A stretch of 64,000 nucleotides of DNA from Alkalihalobacillus sp. YIM B00296. Its GTDB lineage: Bacteria > Bacillota > Bacilli > Bacillales > Fictibacillaceae. The stretch covers positions 372,001 to 436,000 of the forward strand of contig NZ_JAIBLJ010000001.1 of the NCBI RefSeq assembly GCF_020179385.1, written 5' to 3'. The notes under the pieces are model-generated. The model did not search any database. It saw nothing but the letters and a program-made list of their open reading frames with translations, and had not been told where the DNA came from. Both the position numbers and the translations under genes were made by a program. This document shows positions 52,959 through 62,375 of the stretch, in pieces (position 1 is the first letter of the stretch; each line of letters begins with the position of its first letter).

Positions 52959-53202
52959 TGGATTTTATGGGACAATTATTCCTTTCTGGTGGCGGCAATG
53001 CTGAACAAACAAGAAATATTAACCTTTATTTTGATTAGCAGAAGTTTATTTGTTTTGTAGTAATCAGTATAAATTCTCCCTTTTAAAAAAATATGAGAGA
53101 ATGTAAAAATCTTTTAATCATGAGCTCCTCAAGTTGTCCAATACCGGACCAATTAGTTTAAACAGGGTTTTACCAGGGTAGGTTAAGCCCTAGGAGGAGC
53201 CT

Positions 53203-53913
53203 ATGAAAAAAATATTAGTATATATCATTGGGTCAGTAATAATCATCTCAACTATAGCTGGTATCGTTGCAGTAAATCAAAAACAGGAGGCAAAGACGAG
53301 AAAACATGAAGAGGTAGTCGCGTTAGGTGACTCATTGACCTATGGGGTAGGAGACCATACAGGAAACGGCTATGTCAGTAATCTGCAACTGATCCTTTCG
53401 CAAAACCAAGAAGGAGCGGTTACAGTTCATAATTATGGAATTCCAGGCCAACAATCAGATGGTCTGCTATACCAAATAAAAAATACCCAAGTAAAAAATA
53501 ACTTAGATGATGCAGATTATTTCATCATTTTCATCGGGACAAATGATGTACTTAAAAGCAATGGACACAACTTACTGCCAATCTATGAAAAACGGATGGA
53601 AGTTGGAAAAGCCGATTATAGAAATAATATAAGAAAAATTCTAAGTATCATCCGGGACAAGAATCCAGACGCGCCAATTCTATTTCTCGGCTTATATAAT
53701 CCATTCCCTGACTCGGTACAGATTGAGAAGGTGATTGAAGAATGGAATATGACCAGTTACGAGATCGTCAACGAATACCCAAGGGTAAAATTCATATCGA
53801 CAAATGAGCTTTTTCAAGAAAAGTCGACAGAGTATTTCAGTGATTCCCTCCATCCAAATAAAAAAGGTTATGATCTGATTACAAAGAAAATAGTAAATGA
53901 ATACAATTTTTAA
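53203..53913 (+). CDS. Secreted GDSL/SGNH-type hydrolase (YpmR-like)
   Basis: Protein of 236 residues, ATG 53203 behind TAGGAGGAG. An N-terminal signal anchor (about 4-23, ILVYIIGSVIIISTIAGIVA) leads outside the cell. SGNH blocks are complete: block I VALGDSLTYGVG with the nucleophile serine, block III FIGTNDVLK with the oxyanion Asn, and block V DSLHPNKKGYD with the catalytic Asp and His. Enzymes of this type act as esterases or acylhydrolases. It resembles B. subtilis YpmR, but the substrate is not known. Confidence 0.9.
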   Translation: MKKILVYIIGSVIIISTIAGIVAVNQKQEAKTRKHEEVVALGDSLTYGVGDHTGNGYVSNLQLILSQNQEGAVTVHNYGIPGQQSDGLLYQIKNTQVKNNLDDADYFIIFIGTNDVLKSNGHNLLPIYEKRMEVGKADYRNNIRKILSIIRDKNPDAPILFLGLYNPFPDSVQIEKVIEEWNMTSYEIVNEYPRVKFISTNELFQEKSTEYFSDSLHPNKKGYDLITKKIVNEYNF

Positions 53914-54028
53914 ATCAGAAAGTGCAGGTTTGCAATCTGTTTTTGCAATGAATGTTAGATTGTTGAAGGATTTTGCGTACCTGGATCGAATTTTTTATTT
54001 GAAAGTATGAATTGAAGGAGGTAATTAA

Positions 54029-54523
54029 TTGGGTATTTCTCTGTCAAAAATCACTCCAAACTTGTGGTTCGATCATCAAGCTGAAGAAGCAGCAAACTTT
54101 TATGTGTCGATTTTCGATGATTCAAAGATAGTGAATGTGACTCGGTACGGCGAAGCAGGACCAGGGCCTGAAGGAAGTGTATTGACTGTAACGTTCCTTA
54201 TTGAGGGTCAATCGTTCGTAGCTTTGAATGGTGGACCACATTTTACTTTCTCACCTGCCATTTCATTTCTGGTGGATTGTGAGACGCAGGAGGAATTGGA
54301 TGGGTTATGGGAAAAACTATCCATTGGTGGGGAAATAGAGCAATGTGGTTGGCTTAGAGACAAGTATGGGGTATCATGGCAAATCGTTCCTACTGTTTTG
54401 AGAGAAATGCTGAATGACCCTGATCCTGAAAAGTCACAACGGGTCATGAAAGCTATGCTTCAGATGAAGAAAATAAATATAGAAGATTTACAAAAAGCAT
54501 ATGAACCACTGACAAAGACCTGA
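54029..54523 (+). CDS. VOC family protein (PhnB/demethylubiquinone-methyltransferase-like)
   Basis: Protein of 164 residues from TTG 54029 behind GGAGGTAATTAA. It reads [40 protein letters not shown]-type blocks (visible as [16 protein letters not shown]), [20 protein letters not shown] and [16 protein letters not shown]. This is the 3-dmu-9_3-mt VOC subgroup, usually annotated by its old methyltransferase name; true methyltransferase activity is doubtful. Substrate unknown. Confidence 0.88.
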   Translation: MGISLSKITPNLWFDHQAEEAANFYVSIFDDSKIVNVTRYGEAGPGPEGSVLTVTFLIEGQSFVALNGGPHFTFSPAISFLVDCETQEELDGLWEKLSIGGEIEQCGWLRDKYGVSWQIVPTVLREMLNDPDPEKSQRVMKAMLQMKKINIEDLQKAYEPLTKT

Positions 54524-54567
54524 AGACAGCAACAGCTACCTTGTCTATAGCATTAATTTAACTGTAT

Positions 54568-54602
54568 GGCACATTTCATGAAAATGAGATGTGTCTTTTT
54601 TA
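54568..54602 (+). terminator. Terminator after the VOC gene
   Basis: GGCACATTTCAT and ATGAGATGTGTC pair around GAAA, followed by TTTTTTATG. Confidence 0.85.
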
Positions 54603-54639
54603 TGAATTTTCTATTTAAATAATTAATCTGAAAAAAGCC

Positions 54640-54668
54640 TTGTTTCATTGTTATGCATCTGTTAAAAT
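54640..54668 (+). promoter_or_regulatory. Putative promoter of the lysine riboswitch-lysC unit
   Basis: TTGTTT (54640-54645) and TAAAAT (54663-54668), 17-base spacer, about 50 bases before the riboswitch. Confidence 0.55.
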
Positions 54669-54718
54669 TACAAACAATTAAATTTAAAGGCCACACTTCA
54701 AGTACATGTTTCATTGAA

Positions 54719-54908
54719 GTGATGGTAGAGGCGCGAAAACCAATAGTACTTTACATGAAGAGGTTGGGCTCTGATGATTGTGTAGGAAAGGGGAATTCGC
54801 CGAAGCCGAAATGTTTACTTAACGAGCATTTGGCTGGACCTGTATTGAACAAGTACAGGGCTGTCATACGACATAGAATCCCTGCTGTCGTATGGAGAAC
54901 TATCTCAC
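54719..54908 (+). ncRNA. Lysine riboswitch (L-box)
   Basis: L-box signatures are in order: GGTAGAGGCGCG, AATAGTACT, GGAAAGGGGAATTCGCCGAAG, read as GGAAAGGGGAATTCGCCGAA, then TTGGCTGGACCTG, GGGCTGTCATACGAC and GGAGAACTATCTCAC. P1 pairs GTGATGGTAG (54719-54728) with CTATCTCAC (54900-54908). Lysine binding is expected to stop transcription before lysC. A 97-codon open frame across it (54653-54946) is spurious. Confidence 0.92.
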
Positions 54909-54922
54909 GTAAAGGGAATAAA

Positions 54923-55036
54923 GTGTGGCAGACGTTTGAGGATTGACTCTCAAGTCTGACGATTTGTTTATTTAGTTCAACCATTTATTAATGGTTTGAA
55001 AAAACGTCCGTCACACTTTTAGTGAGTCAATCCTTT
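54923..55036 (+). terminator. Expression platform of the lysine riboswitch
   Basis: Two overlapping pairings are possible. GTGTGGCAGACGTTT (from about 54923) pairs with AAACGTCCGTCACAC (ending near 55016). GGATTGACTC (about 54942) pairs with GAGTCAATCC (about 55023), which is followed by TTTT and is the probable terminator. They cannot form together, as expected for a switch. The loop also carries AACCATTTATTAATGGTTT. The following 180 bp before lysC hold small hairpins such as TTGGCTTCGCCAA but no gene. Confidence 0.6.
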
Positions 55037-55217
55037 TATACACTATAAGAAAGTATAAATACTTTCTTAAGTATAAGTCACAAGCTGTTCACTTCGAAAG
55101 CAACACTCCGCACGAAGGAAAAGCATTTGCTTTTTCGAGGAACTATGGCTCAGCCGTCGCCACAGGTTTGGCTTCGCCAAGGTTTCTTTATCTTTTTCAA
55201 ACGAAAGGAATGTAAAG

Positions 55218-56450
55218 ATGGGATTAATTGTACAAAAATTTGGTGGTACATCTGTAGGATCAATTGAACGGATTCAAAATGTTGCTGATCGGGTCATCGA
55301 AACTTACAAACAGGGTAAGGATGTCGTTGTCGTCGTTTCAGCAATGGGAAAAAGCACTGATCAATTGATTAAAATGGCGAACGATATTTCTGATAATCCC
55401 TCAAAAAGAGAACTTGATATGCTTGTCTCGACTGGAGAGCAGGTTTCGATGTCATTGTTAGCAATGGCATTACAAGAGAAAGGGTATCAATCTGTCTCAC
55501 TGACAGGGTGGCAAGCTGGGATCAAAACGGAAAACGCTCATGGGAACGCAAGAATTCTTGATATCGAAACAAAGCGAGTCAATGGATACTTGGCAAATGG
55601 AAACATTGTCATTGTTGCTGGGTTCCAGGGGCTGACGGATGACGATGAAATCGCCACCCTTGGCAGAGGAGGCTCCGATACGACTGCAGTGGCATTGGCT
55701 GCTTCTTTAAAAGCTGAAAAATGCGAGATTTATACAGATGTCACGGGTGTATATACGACTGATCCAAGAGTGGTGAAAGAAGCAAGAAAGCTGGACTCCA
55801 TTTCTTATGATGAAATGCTTGAGATGGCGAACCTTGGTGCAGGAGTGCTGCATCCTAGATCAGTGGAATTCGCCAAAAATTACAATGTGAAACTAGAGGT
55901 TCGTTCAAGTATGGAAAAAGAAACCGGAACAATGATAGAGGAGGACGTTTCGATGGAAGGGAATCTTACGGTACGGGGAATTGCATTTGAGGATCATGTA
56001 ACAAAGGTGACGGTCCATGGATTACACGATGATATATCGACCTTATCAACGTTATTTACCATTCTTTCTGATCATAAAATCAATGTAGATATCATTATTC
56101 AGAACACGAACGGCAACGAAGCGACGGATATTTCATTCTCATTGGATTCACAAGTATTGAAGTACGCGTTGGAAGTGTTGAGTAAATATCAGACAGAATT
56201 GAATTATGAACATATCAGCTATGAAGGGGATCTGGCGAAGGTGTCGATTGTGGGATCAGGCATGATTTCTAATCCAGGGGTTGCCGCTAAAATGTTCAAT
56301 GTTCTTGCATCAAAGCAAATTAAGGTTAAAATGGTCAGTACATCAGAAATCAAAGTCTCTACCATCGTCGATAACAGCACGATGATTTCAGCAATTGAGT
56401 GCTTGCATGAAGCATTTGAACTTGAAGCAAAACAACCTGTTAATGTGTAA
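55218..56450 (+). CDS. lysC: Aspartokinase, lysine-regulated
   Basis: Protein of 410 residues, ATG 55218 behind AAAGGAATG. It phosphorylates aspartate, the first step to lysine, methionine, threonine and diaminopimelate. The kinase domain begins LIVQKFGGTSVGSIERIQ and includes TLGRGGSDTTAVALAA and ITYTDVTGVYTTDPRVV-type residues (EIYTDVTGVYTTDPRVV). Two ACT domains follow (about 265-400: HGLHDDISTLSTLFTIL and VSIVGSGMISNPGVAAKMF). The length and two ACT domains fit the Bacillus LysC type, and the upstream lysine riboswitch shows lysine control. Confidence 0.96.
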   Translation: MGLIVQKFGGTSVGSIERIQNVADRVIETYKQGKDVVVVVSAMGKSTDQLIKMANDISDNPSKRELDMLVSTGEQVSMSLLAMALQEKGYQSVSLTGWQAGIKTENAHGNARILDIETKRVNGYLANGNIVIVAGFQGLTDDDEIATLGRGGSDTTAVALAASLKAEKCEIYTDVTGVYTTDPRVVKEARKLDSISYDEMLEMANLGAGVLHPRSVEFAKNYNVKLEVRSSMEKETGTMIEEDVSMEGNLTVRGIAFEDHVTKVTVHGLHDDISTLSTLFTILSDHKINVDIIIQNTNGNEATDISFSLDSQVLKYALEVLSKYQTELNYEHISYEGDLAKVSIVGSGMISNPGVAAKMFNVLASKQIKVKMVSTSEIKVSTIVDNSTMISAIECLHEAFELEAKQPVNV

Positions 56451-56527
56451 AAATATTTTATTTTCCTAAAAATAGCCCTGTGCAAGGGATAAGAGACTGA
56501 AATAGATAAATTTATATAAAAAGATTG

Positions 56528-56556
56528 TTGACTTTCAGTTTTTAACTCGTTAGAAT
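56528..56556 (+). promoter_or_regulatory. Promoter of the sulfate assimilation operon
   Basis: TTGACT (56528-56533) and TAGAAT (56551-56556), 17-base spacer, directly upstream of the SAM riboswitch. Confidence 0.75.
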
Positions 56557-56572
56557 GGAAAACAAATTAAAT

Positions 56573-56725
56573 CTTATCAAGAGTGACGGAGGGACCTGGC
56601 CCTATGATGTCCGGCAACCTGCAAGTATGCAAGGTGCTAAATCCAGCAAAATGGATCCCCATTTTGGTAGATAAGGTGAAACAGCGATTAGCCTAAAAGT
56701 CTTCCAAATGGAAGACTTTTTTCAT
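56573..56725 (+). ncRNA. SAM-I riboswitch (S-box) of the cysH operon
   Basis: P1 pairs CTTATC (56573-56578) with GATAAG (56670-56675). Conserved blocks are AGAGTGACGGAGGGACCTGG, CCGGCAACC and AAGGTGCTAAATCC. Terminator AAAAGTCTTCC/GGAAGACTTTT at 56695-56719 with a T-run. It should shut off the operon when SAM is plentiful. It is closely similar to the copy at 17804, with small differences in P3. Confidence 0.96.
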
Positions 56726-56831
56726 TTTTACGACGTAAGAAAAGGTTTTGTTCAATTTTAATGTTGAAGTGTATGCTTTAAGCGAAATTCGTAATATCAC
56801 TTAAAAGAAAAGGCTGCTGACTAGACAAACT

Positions 56832-56888
56832 AGAGGCAACTTTAACCTTCGAAAGGGTTAGAGCTGCCTCTTTTTTTCACACAAAGAT
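56832..56888 (+). terminator. Second attenuator-like terminator before cysH
   Basis: AGAGGCA (56832-56838) and TGCCTCT (56875-56881) pair, with an inner TAACC/GGTTA stem around TTCGAAA. A seven-T run follows. It lies within a few bases of the cysH ribosome site, about 110 bases after the riboswitch terminator, so it is a second barrier within the same leader. Confidence 0.85.
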
Positions 56889-56901
56889 AGGAGGGGTTAA
56901 A

Positions 56902-57615
56902 TTGGGACAAATGATTTCCTACGAAACTTGGGCTGACAACAAACTTGAAGTTCCAATCGATCAAGAAACAAAAGGGGCCAGGGAGGTTTTACGGTGGGCG
57001 TTTGAGCAGTATCAGGATGACATTATTTATGCATGCAGCTTCGGGGCTGAAGGAATTGTATTGGTGGATCTGATTTCTCAAGTAAATCCATATGCAAAAG
57101 TCGTTTTCCTGGATACTGGACTCCACTTCACTGAAACGTATGAGTTGATTGAAAAGGTGAAAGCCCGCTATCCTTACCTGCAAATTGATATGAAACGACC
57201 TGAACTGACCTTACAAGAACAATCTGAATTATATGGAGGTAACCTTTGGGAACATGATCCGAACCAATGCTGTCACATCCGAAAGGTCGTTCCGCTCACC
57301 GAGGCTTTAGCCGGATACAAAGCTTGGATATCGGGGTTGAGAAGGGATCAATCCCCTACACGGAGAGCTACAGAGTTCATCAATAAAGATGATAAGTTCC
57401 AGTCGATCAAAATATGTCCCTTGATTCATTGGTCCTGGAAAGATGTCTGGCGATACATCAATAACCATGATCTCCCTTACAATGTCCTCCACGATAAAGG
57501 ATATCCAAGCATCGGATGTGAGAAGTGTACGTTGCCGACACAAGATGCAGCTGATTTACGGTCAGGGAGATGGACGAATTTGAAGAAGACCGAATGCGGT
57601 CTGCATTTATCATGA
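56902..57615 (+). CDS. cysH: APS/PAPS reductase
   Basis: Protein of 237 residues starting at TTG 56902 behind GATAGGAGGGG. It reduces adenylyl- or phosphoadenylylsulfate to sulfite with thioredoxin. The PAPS-binding region is [26 protein letters not shown] and [13 protein letters not shown]. Cysteine pairs CC (in [12 protein letters not shown]) and C-x-x-C ([10 protein letters not shown]) predict a [4Fe-4S] cluster, and the C-terminal ECGLH has the catalytic cysteine. The iron-sulfur type typically uses APS, although B. subtilis CysH uses both. First gene of the operon, regulated by the SAM riboswitch. Confidence 0.95.
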   Translation: MGQMISYETWADNKLEVPIDQETKGAREVLRWAFEQYQDDIIYACSFGAEGIVLVDLISQVNPYAKVVFLDTGLHFTETYELIEKVKARYPYLQIDMKRPELTLQEQSELYGGNLWEHDPNQCCHIRKVVPLTEALAGYKAWISGLRRDQSPTRRATEFINKDDKFQSIKICPLIHWSWKDVWRYINNHDLPYNVLHDKGYPSIGCEKCTLPTQDAADLRSGRWTNLKKTECGLHLS

Positions 57616-57631
57616 TGGAGATGGAAATTTG

Positions 57632-58702
57632 ATGATTCTGATCGCATTTTCAGTCGCTTTCTTCTTCGCCATGAATATGGGGGCAAGCGGGGCTGCTGCA
57701 TCAATGGGTGTCTCTTATGGGTCGGGTGCGGTAAACAAGAAATTCATAGCTTTGGTCATTTGCGGAGCAGGTGTTTTTTTAGGAGCAGTCATTGGTGGTG
57801 ATGCAGTTGTTGAAACAATTGGCTCTGGAATCATCCCTGCTGACACTATCACAATGCAGATCGCTGTCATTATTCTAGCTTCAGCAACCATTTCATTAGG
57901 TATCGCAAATCTGATCGGAATCCCGTTGTCAACGAGTGAAGTCACAGTAGGATCGGTCGTAGGCGTAGGACTAGCGTATCAATCACTCTATGTAAAAAGC
58001 TTAATGACTGTCGTCCTGTTATGGATCCTGATTCCGATCATTGCATTTCTATTTACATGGATCATCGGAATAATGATCCGATCCATCCAAAATAGATACA
58101 ATGCTGTTCTTGAGGGAAGGTGGAAGAAATGGTTGACCGTTCTTTTGGTCCTGACGGGTTTTTTTGAAGCCTTTTCAGCCGGTATGAACAATGTAGGTAA
58201 TGCAATTGGTCCGTTAGTCGGAGCTGGGATGATCTCCAGTTCTTTTGGGACATTGATCGGTGGAGGATTCATCGCCCTTGGAGCAATCCTTTTTGGAGGC
58301 AAGGTATTGGAGACAAACGGAAAACGTATTACGAAATTCACACTTCTTGAAGGGAGTGCCATATCAGGAACAGGTGCAACATTAGTCACCATTTCGTCCA
58401 TTTTCGGAATACCTGTTCCACTGACACAAATCACAACTTCAGCGATCATCGGAATCGGGACAGTGAAGAATGGTCTTTCTTTTCTCCAGAAGAACATCAT
58501 TTTGCAAATGGTCAAAGTTTGGGTCGTCTCGCCAGTCTTCTCACTAGTCATTTCATACGGGATGGTCAAGGTTTTATTGGATAGTGATTTTTACACACTC
58601 AGTGTCATTGGGAGTGTATTCATTGCAACAGCCGGTTCACTGAGTCTAATCAAAACAATCAGAGCAGAGAAACGTACCATACATGAACAAGGAGGAATTT
58701 AA
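57632..58702 (+). CDS. cysP: Sulfate permease CysP (PiT family)
   Basis: Protein of 356 residues from ATG 57632 (TTG 57629 is the alternative), 17 bp after cysH. It is a PiT-type transporter with about ten membrane helices. Duplicated PiT signatures [10 protein letters not shown]-like ([20 protein letters not shown]) and [20 protein letters not shown] are visible. In B. subtilis this cysH-linked PiT protein is the sulfate permease. Although annotated as phosphate permease elsewhere, the operon context favours sulfate. Confidence 0.92.
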   Translation: MILIAFSVAFFFAMNMGASGAAASMGVSYGSGAVNKKFIALVICGAGVFLGAVIGGDAVVETIGSGIIPADTITMQIAVIILASATISLGIANLIGIPLSTSEVTVGSVVGVGLAYQSLYVKSLMTVVLLWILIPIIAFLFTWIIGIMIRSIQNRYNAVLEGRWKKWLTVLLVLTGFFEAFSAGMNNVGNAIGPLVGAGMISSSFGTLIGGGFIALGAILFGGKVLETNGKRITKFTLLEGSAISGTGATLVTISSIFGIPVPLTQITTSAIIGIGTVKNGLSFLQKNIILQMVKVWVVSPVFSLVISYGMVKVLLDSDFYTLSVIGSVFIATAGSLSLIKTIRAEKRTIHEQGGI

Positions 58703-58703
58703 C

Positions 58704-59852
58704 ATGAGCACAAGCATTCCACATGGAGGGAAATTGATCAATCGCATCGAGCCATACTTTGATTACGAGTCGTTGGAAAAAGAAATCGAATTGGATGCAA
58801 CCGCACTCAGTGATCTTGAGTTGATTGGAACCGGTGCATACAGCCCACTTGAAGGGTTTTTAGGAGAAGATGATTACGAAAGTGTCGTCAATGATTTGAG
58901 ACTTGACAATGGACTGCCTTGGAGCATTCCAATCACCCTGCCGGTGACAGAAGAAAAAGCCTCACAATTCCAAATCGGTGATCAGGTCAAGCTTGTGAAA
59001 GAGAGAAAAGTATATGGAGTGATCACCGTCCGTGAAAAGTACGTCCCGGATAAACTACGAGAGGCACTTCACGTCTACAAAACAGCTGAAACTGCCCATC
59101 CTGGCGTGAAAAAGTTACTTGAGCGGCCTGATGTATACATCGGCGGACCGATTCATCTCATCGATCGTCCAGTCAAAGATCGATTTACAGATTATTATCT
59201 CGATCCAGAGCAAACGCGCGTACAATTTGAAAAACTTGGCTGGAAGACGGTGGTCGGTTTCCAAACCCGGAATCCTGTCCATCGTGCACATGAATACATT
59301 CAGAAATCTGCTTTAGAAACGGTGGATGGTTTATTCCTGAATCCGCTCGTCGGTGAAACGAAAGCGGATGACATCCCTGCCGATGTCAGACTGGAAAGCT
59401 ATGAGGTCCTCCTCAAAAATTACTATCCAAAAGATCGTGTGTTTTTAGCAGTATTTCCAGCTGCCATGCGTTACGCAGGACCGAGAGAAGCGATATTCCA
59501 TGCAATCGTCCGGAAGAATTTCGGCTGCACTCATTTCATTGTCGGACGGGATCATGCTGGCGTAGGGAATTATTACGGAACCTACGATGCACAAAGGATA
59601 TTTAGTCATTTTACGAAAGAAGAGTTAGGGATTGAAACATTATTTTTCGAACACAGCTTTTATTGTTCCAAATGCGAAAATATGGCTTCGACCAAAACAT
59701 GTCCACATGACAAGCAGTATCATGTCGTGTTGTCTGGTACGAAGGTGAGGGAGCTTCTTCGAAATGGATCGACCCCACCAAGTACGTTCAGCCGCCCAGA
59801 AGTGGCTGAAGTCTTGATAAAAGGATTGAAACGAGAACAGGTAACAACTTGA
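58704..59852 (+). CDS. sat: ATP sulfurylase
   Basis: Protein of 382 residues. ATG 58704 is chosen because AAGGAGG lies 8 bases upstream; a longer frame from 58683 would start inside that site. It makes APS from ATP and sulfate. Catalytic-site motifs are [14 protein letters not shown] (HxxH), [12 protein letters not shown] and [15 protein letters not shown]. The cysteine-rich [19 protein letters not shown] near the end is a possible metal-binding element found in some Firmicute enzymes. It starts one base after the cysP stop. Confidence 0.96.
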   Translation: MSTSIPHGGKLINRIEPYFDYESLEKEIELDATALSDLELIGTGAYSPLEGFLGEDDYESVVNDLRLDNGLPWSIPITLPVTEEKASQFQIGDQVKLVKERKVYGVITVREKYVPDKLREALHVYKTAETAHPGVKKLLERPDVYIGGPIHLIDRPVKDRFTDYYLDPEQTRVQFEKLGWKTVVGFQTRNPVHRAHEYIQKSALETVDGLFLNPLVGETKADDIPADVRLESYEVLLKNYYPKDRVFLAVFPAAMRYAGPREAIFHAIVRKNFGCTHFIVGRDHAGVGNYYGTYDAQRIFSHFTKEELGIETLFFEHSFYCSKCENMASTKTCPHDKQYHVVLSGTKVRELLRNGSTPPSTFSRPEVAEVLIKGLKREQVTT

Positions 59853-59873
59853 ACAACTGAAGGAGTGAGATAA

Positions 59874-60470
59874 GTGGCAATTCAAAATATCACATGGCAC
59901 GAAGCGGCTGTATCGAAAAGCGAACGACGCCGTTTGAATAAACAAACAAGCAGTATCATCTGGTTTACAGGTCTTTCTGGATCCGGGAAGTCTACATTGG
60001 CAAACGCTGTCGACCGAAAGCTGCATGATTTAGGGTTGAGGAGTTACGTACTGGATGGGGATAATATCCGCCATGGTTTGAACCAAGGACTCGGTTTTTC
60101 AGTAGAGGACAGGCAAGAAAACATCAGGCGGATCGGTGAGGTCGCGAAATTATTTGTCGATAGTGGTCAATTCGCCATCACCGCTTTCATTTCCCCATTT
60201 AAGGAGGACAGGAATCGGGTGCGTGAGATGGTTGAAGCAGATGAATTCATTGAAGTTTATGTAAAATGTCCATTGGCTGAGTGCGAAACACGTGATCCGA
60301 AGGGGTTGTATGAAAAGGCGCGCAAAGGAGAGATACCTGATTTCACGGGCGTAAGTTCGCCATATGAAGAACCCGAGTCACCAGAATTGGTCATTGAAAC
60401 AAACAACTTTTCAGTTGAGGAATGTGCCGATCAAGTGATTACGTATTTAAAAGAAAAGAACCTATTTTAA
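59874..60470 (+). CDS. cysC: APS kinase
   Basis: Protein of 198 residues starting at GTG 59874 behind GAAGGAGTGAG. It phosphorylates APS to PAPS. P-loop is GLSGSGKST; further motifs are [18 protein letters not shown] and [16 protein letters not shown], with the [12 protein letters not shown] loop. Length is normal for stand-alone CysC. Presence of APS kinase together with CysH shows that PAPS can be made here, whichever form CysH prefers. Confidence 0.96.
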   Translation: MAIQNITWHEAAVSKSERRRLNKQTSSIIWFTGLSGSGKSTLANAVDRKLHDLGLRSYVLDGDNIRHGLNQGLGFSVEDRQENIRRIGEVAKLFVDSGQFAITAFISPFKEDRNRVREMVEADEFIEVYVKCPLAECETRDPKGLYEKARKGEIPDFTGVSSPYEEPESPELVIETNNFSVEECADQVITYLKEKNLF

Positions 60471-60485
60471 GAGGAGGATGTTCCA

Positions 60486-62114
60486 TTGGCATATGAAAAA
60501 ATCTGGGCAGACAATGAAAAGCTGAATAAAAACGAATTGAAAAAGCTTGAGAAAGACGGACTTGAAATCTTTAATGATATCCCGTATTACGCTGAAAATG
60601 GTTTCGAATCGATTCCTAAAGAAGCGTGGGATTCATTCAAATGGGCAGGCCTGTATCTACAACGACCGAAAGAAGATGGTTATTTCATGATGCGGGTCAA
60701 TGTCCCGTCAGGTGTATTGAATTACGAACAAGCAGAAGCCCTGGCATCGATTTGTAAAGACTATGGCCGTGGGGTATTCGATGTCACGACACGCCAGGCG
60801 ATCCAGTTTCACTGGCTGGAAATCGAGAACATCCCAGATATTTTCAACCGTCTACAGCGGGCTGGTCTTTCTTCTGCCGGAGCTTGCGGGGATATCACGC
60901 GTAATATCGTCGGAAATCCGCTGGCTGGAATAGATCCGAATGAATTGTTCGATACAGAACCGATTGTAAGAGACATTTTTGAGTATTTCCAACATAATCA
61001 GGATTTCTCGAACCTGCCGCGTAAATACAAGGTTTCGATCAGTACGAACATCCATAATGCATCGAATGCAGAAATCAATTGCCTGTCCTTCACCCCGGCT
61101 ATCAAAGAAATCGATGGCGAAGATGTCCATGGATTTCATGTAAAGGTAGGCGGAGGGCTCGCGGCGAGGCCTTATCTTGCAGAAACACTAGATGTCTTCA
61201 TACAGCCGGAGCAAGTCAAAGAGACCACGATTGCCATCACAACAATCTTCAGGGACTTCGGTTATAGGGAGAAACGTCATCGCGCTCGCCTTAAATTCCT
61301 TGTCGCGGATTGGGGTACTGAACAATTCAAAGAAAAACTAGTTGAACTAACCGGTCCGTTGCCTTCAAAAGGAGAGGACGTCCAAAAAGATTGGAACGCT
61401 GGATATTTTTATGGGGTGCACAAACAAAAACAGGACGGCTTGAACTATATCGGATTCAACGTTCCAGTCGGCCGGCTGGATGCAGATGAGGTATTTGAAA
61501 TCGCTGAAATATCAAAACAATATGGGAATGGCGAAATCCGGACTTGTAATTCCCAAAATGTAATTATTCCGAACATTCCAGATGAGAAAGTCGATGCTCT
61601 CTTGCAAGAAAAGATATTTGAGAGGATTACGATCGAACCGAAACGCTTCATTGCCTATTCCGTTTCGTGCACGGGGATTGAATATTGTAACCTTGCTTTA
61701 GTAGAAACCAAAGAGCGGATGCGTCGGATAGCTGAATACCTCGATGAACAGGTGAGGTTGGATGTCCCGGTCAGGCTTCATATGGTTGGATGTCCGAATT
61801 CCTGTGGCCAACGGCAAATCGCTGATATCGGGTTGCAAGGGATCAAAATGAAATCGAAGGAAAAAGGCATGATCGAGGCATTTGAAATCTATGTCGGCGG
61901 GACATTGAATGATGGCGGAAAATTCAATGATAAGTTGAAAGGCAAGATTGATGGCGAACATCTTCCTGTTGTTCTAAAGGAGCTCCTTCTCTATTTTAAA
62001 GAAGCGAAGATTCCTGAGGAGTCGTTCTATGATTTCGTCGGCCGCCAAGGAATAGAGCTGCTGCAGGAAGAATTGGATCGTATTTTAGGAAATATAACCG
62101 AGAATGTTTCATAA
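60486..62114 (+). CDS. sir: Ferredoxin-type sulfite (nitrite) reductase
   Basis: Protein of 542 residues from TTG 60486 behind AGAGGAGGATG. It is a single-chain sirohaem/[4Fe-4S] reductase made of two NIR_SIR ferredoxin-like and two haem-binding modules. Cluster cysteines are SCTGIEYC (C-x5-C) and GCPNSC (C-x3-C). NirA-type nitrite reductases are similar, but the sulfate operon argues for sulfite. B. subtilis instead uses the two-subunit CysJI; here the electron donor should be ferredoxin. It is directly upstream of sirohaem genes. Confidence 0.93.
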   Translation: MAYEKIWADNEKLNKNELKKLEKDGLEIFNDIPYYAENGFESIPKEAWDSFKWAGLYLQRPKEDGYFMMRVNVPSGVLNYEQAEALASICKDYGRGVFDVTTRQAIQFHWLEIENIPDIFNRLQRAGLSSAGACGDITRNIVGNPLAGIDPNELFDTEPIVRDIFEYFQHNQDFSNLPRKYKVSISTNIHNASNAEINCLSFTPAIKEIDGEDVHGFHVKVGGGLAARPYLAETLDVFIQPEQVKETTIAITTIFRDFGYREKRHRARLKFLVADWGTEQFKEKLVELTGPLPSKGEDVQKDWNAGYFYGVHKQKQDGLNYIGFNVPVGRLDADEVFEIAEISKQYGNGEIRTCNSQNVIIPNIPDEKVDALLQEKIFERITIEPKRFIAYSVSCTGIEYCNLALVETKERMRRIAEYLDEQVRLDVPVRLHMVGCPNSCGQRQIADIGLQGIKMKSKEKGMIEAFEIYVGGTLNDGGKFNDKLKGKIDGEHLPVVLKELLLYFKEAKIPEESFYDFVGRQGIELLQEELDRILGNITENVS

Positions 62115-62129
62115 AAGGAGGGTTGATGA

Positions 62130-62354
62130 ATGGACTTATACCGATTTGAAGTATCGTCGAACGGGAATGTGATTCCAGTCATCATCGCAGCAGAAAATGA
62201 TGAGGCGGCATTCCGTCTTGTGGAAGTCGAACTTGAAAAATATTTTTTGAGTTTACCTGAAATTGACGATATTTCGCTATATGAGAAAAAGAAGATTCGT
62301 AGAGGGAACGGGTTTGTTCTTTATGGACAAGAAACGATTTTGACAGGCAGTTGA
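62130..62354 (+). CDS. DUF3906 family protein
   Basis: Protein of 74 residues: MDLYRFEVSSNGNVIPVIIA, AENDEAAFRLVEVELEKYFL, and RRGNGFVLYGQETIL. It matches the small DUF3906 family found in Bacillaceae sulfate operons between the sulfite reductase and sumT. Function unknown; a role near sirohaem or the reductase is inferred from position only. It is preceded by AAAGGAGG. Confidence 0.85.
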   Translation: MDLYRFEVSSNGNVIPVIIAAENDEAAFRLVEVELEKYFLSLPEIDDISLYEKKKIRRGNGFVLYGQETILTGS

Positions 62355-62375
62355 ACAAGAGAAGGGGAGGATGAA

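Noticed and set aside
54653-54946. 97-codon plus-strand open frame with MHLLKLQTIKFKGH...
   Set aside because: It runs across the lysine riboswitch aptamer; the conserved RNA blocks explain the sequence, and there is no ribosome site.
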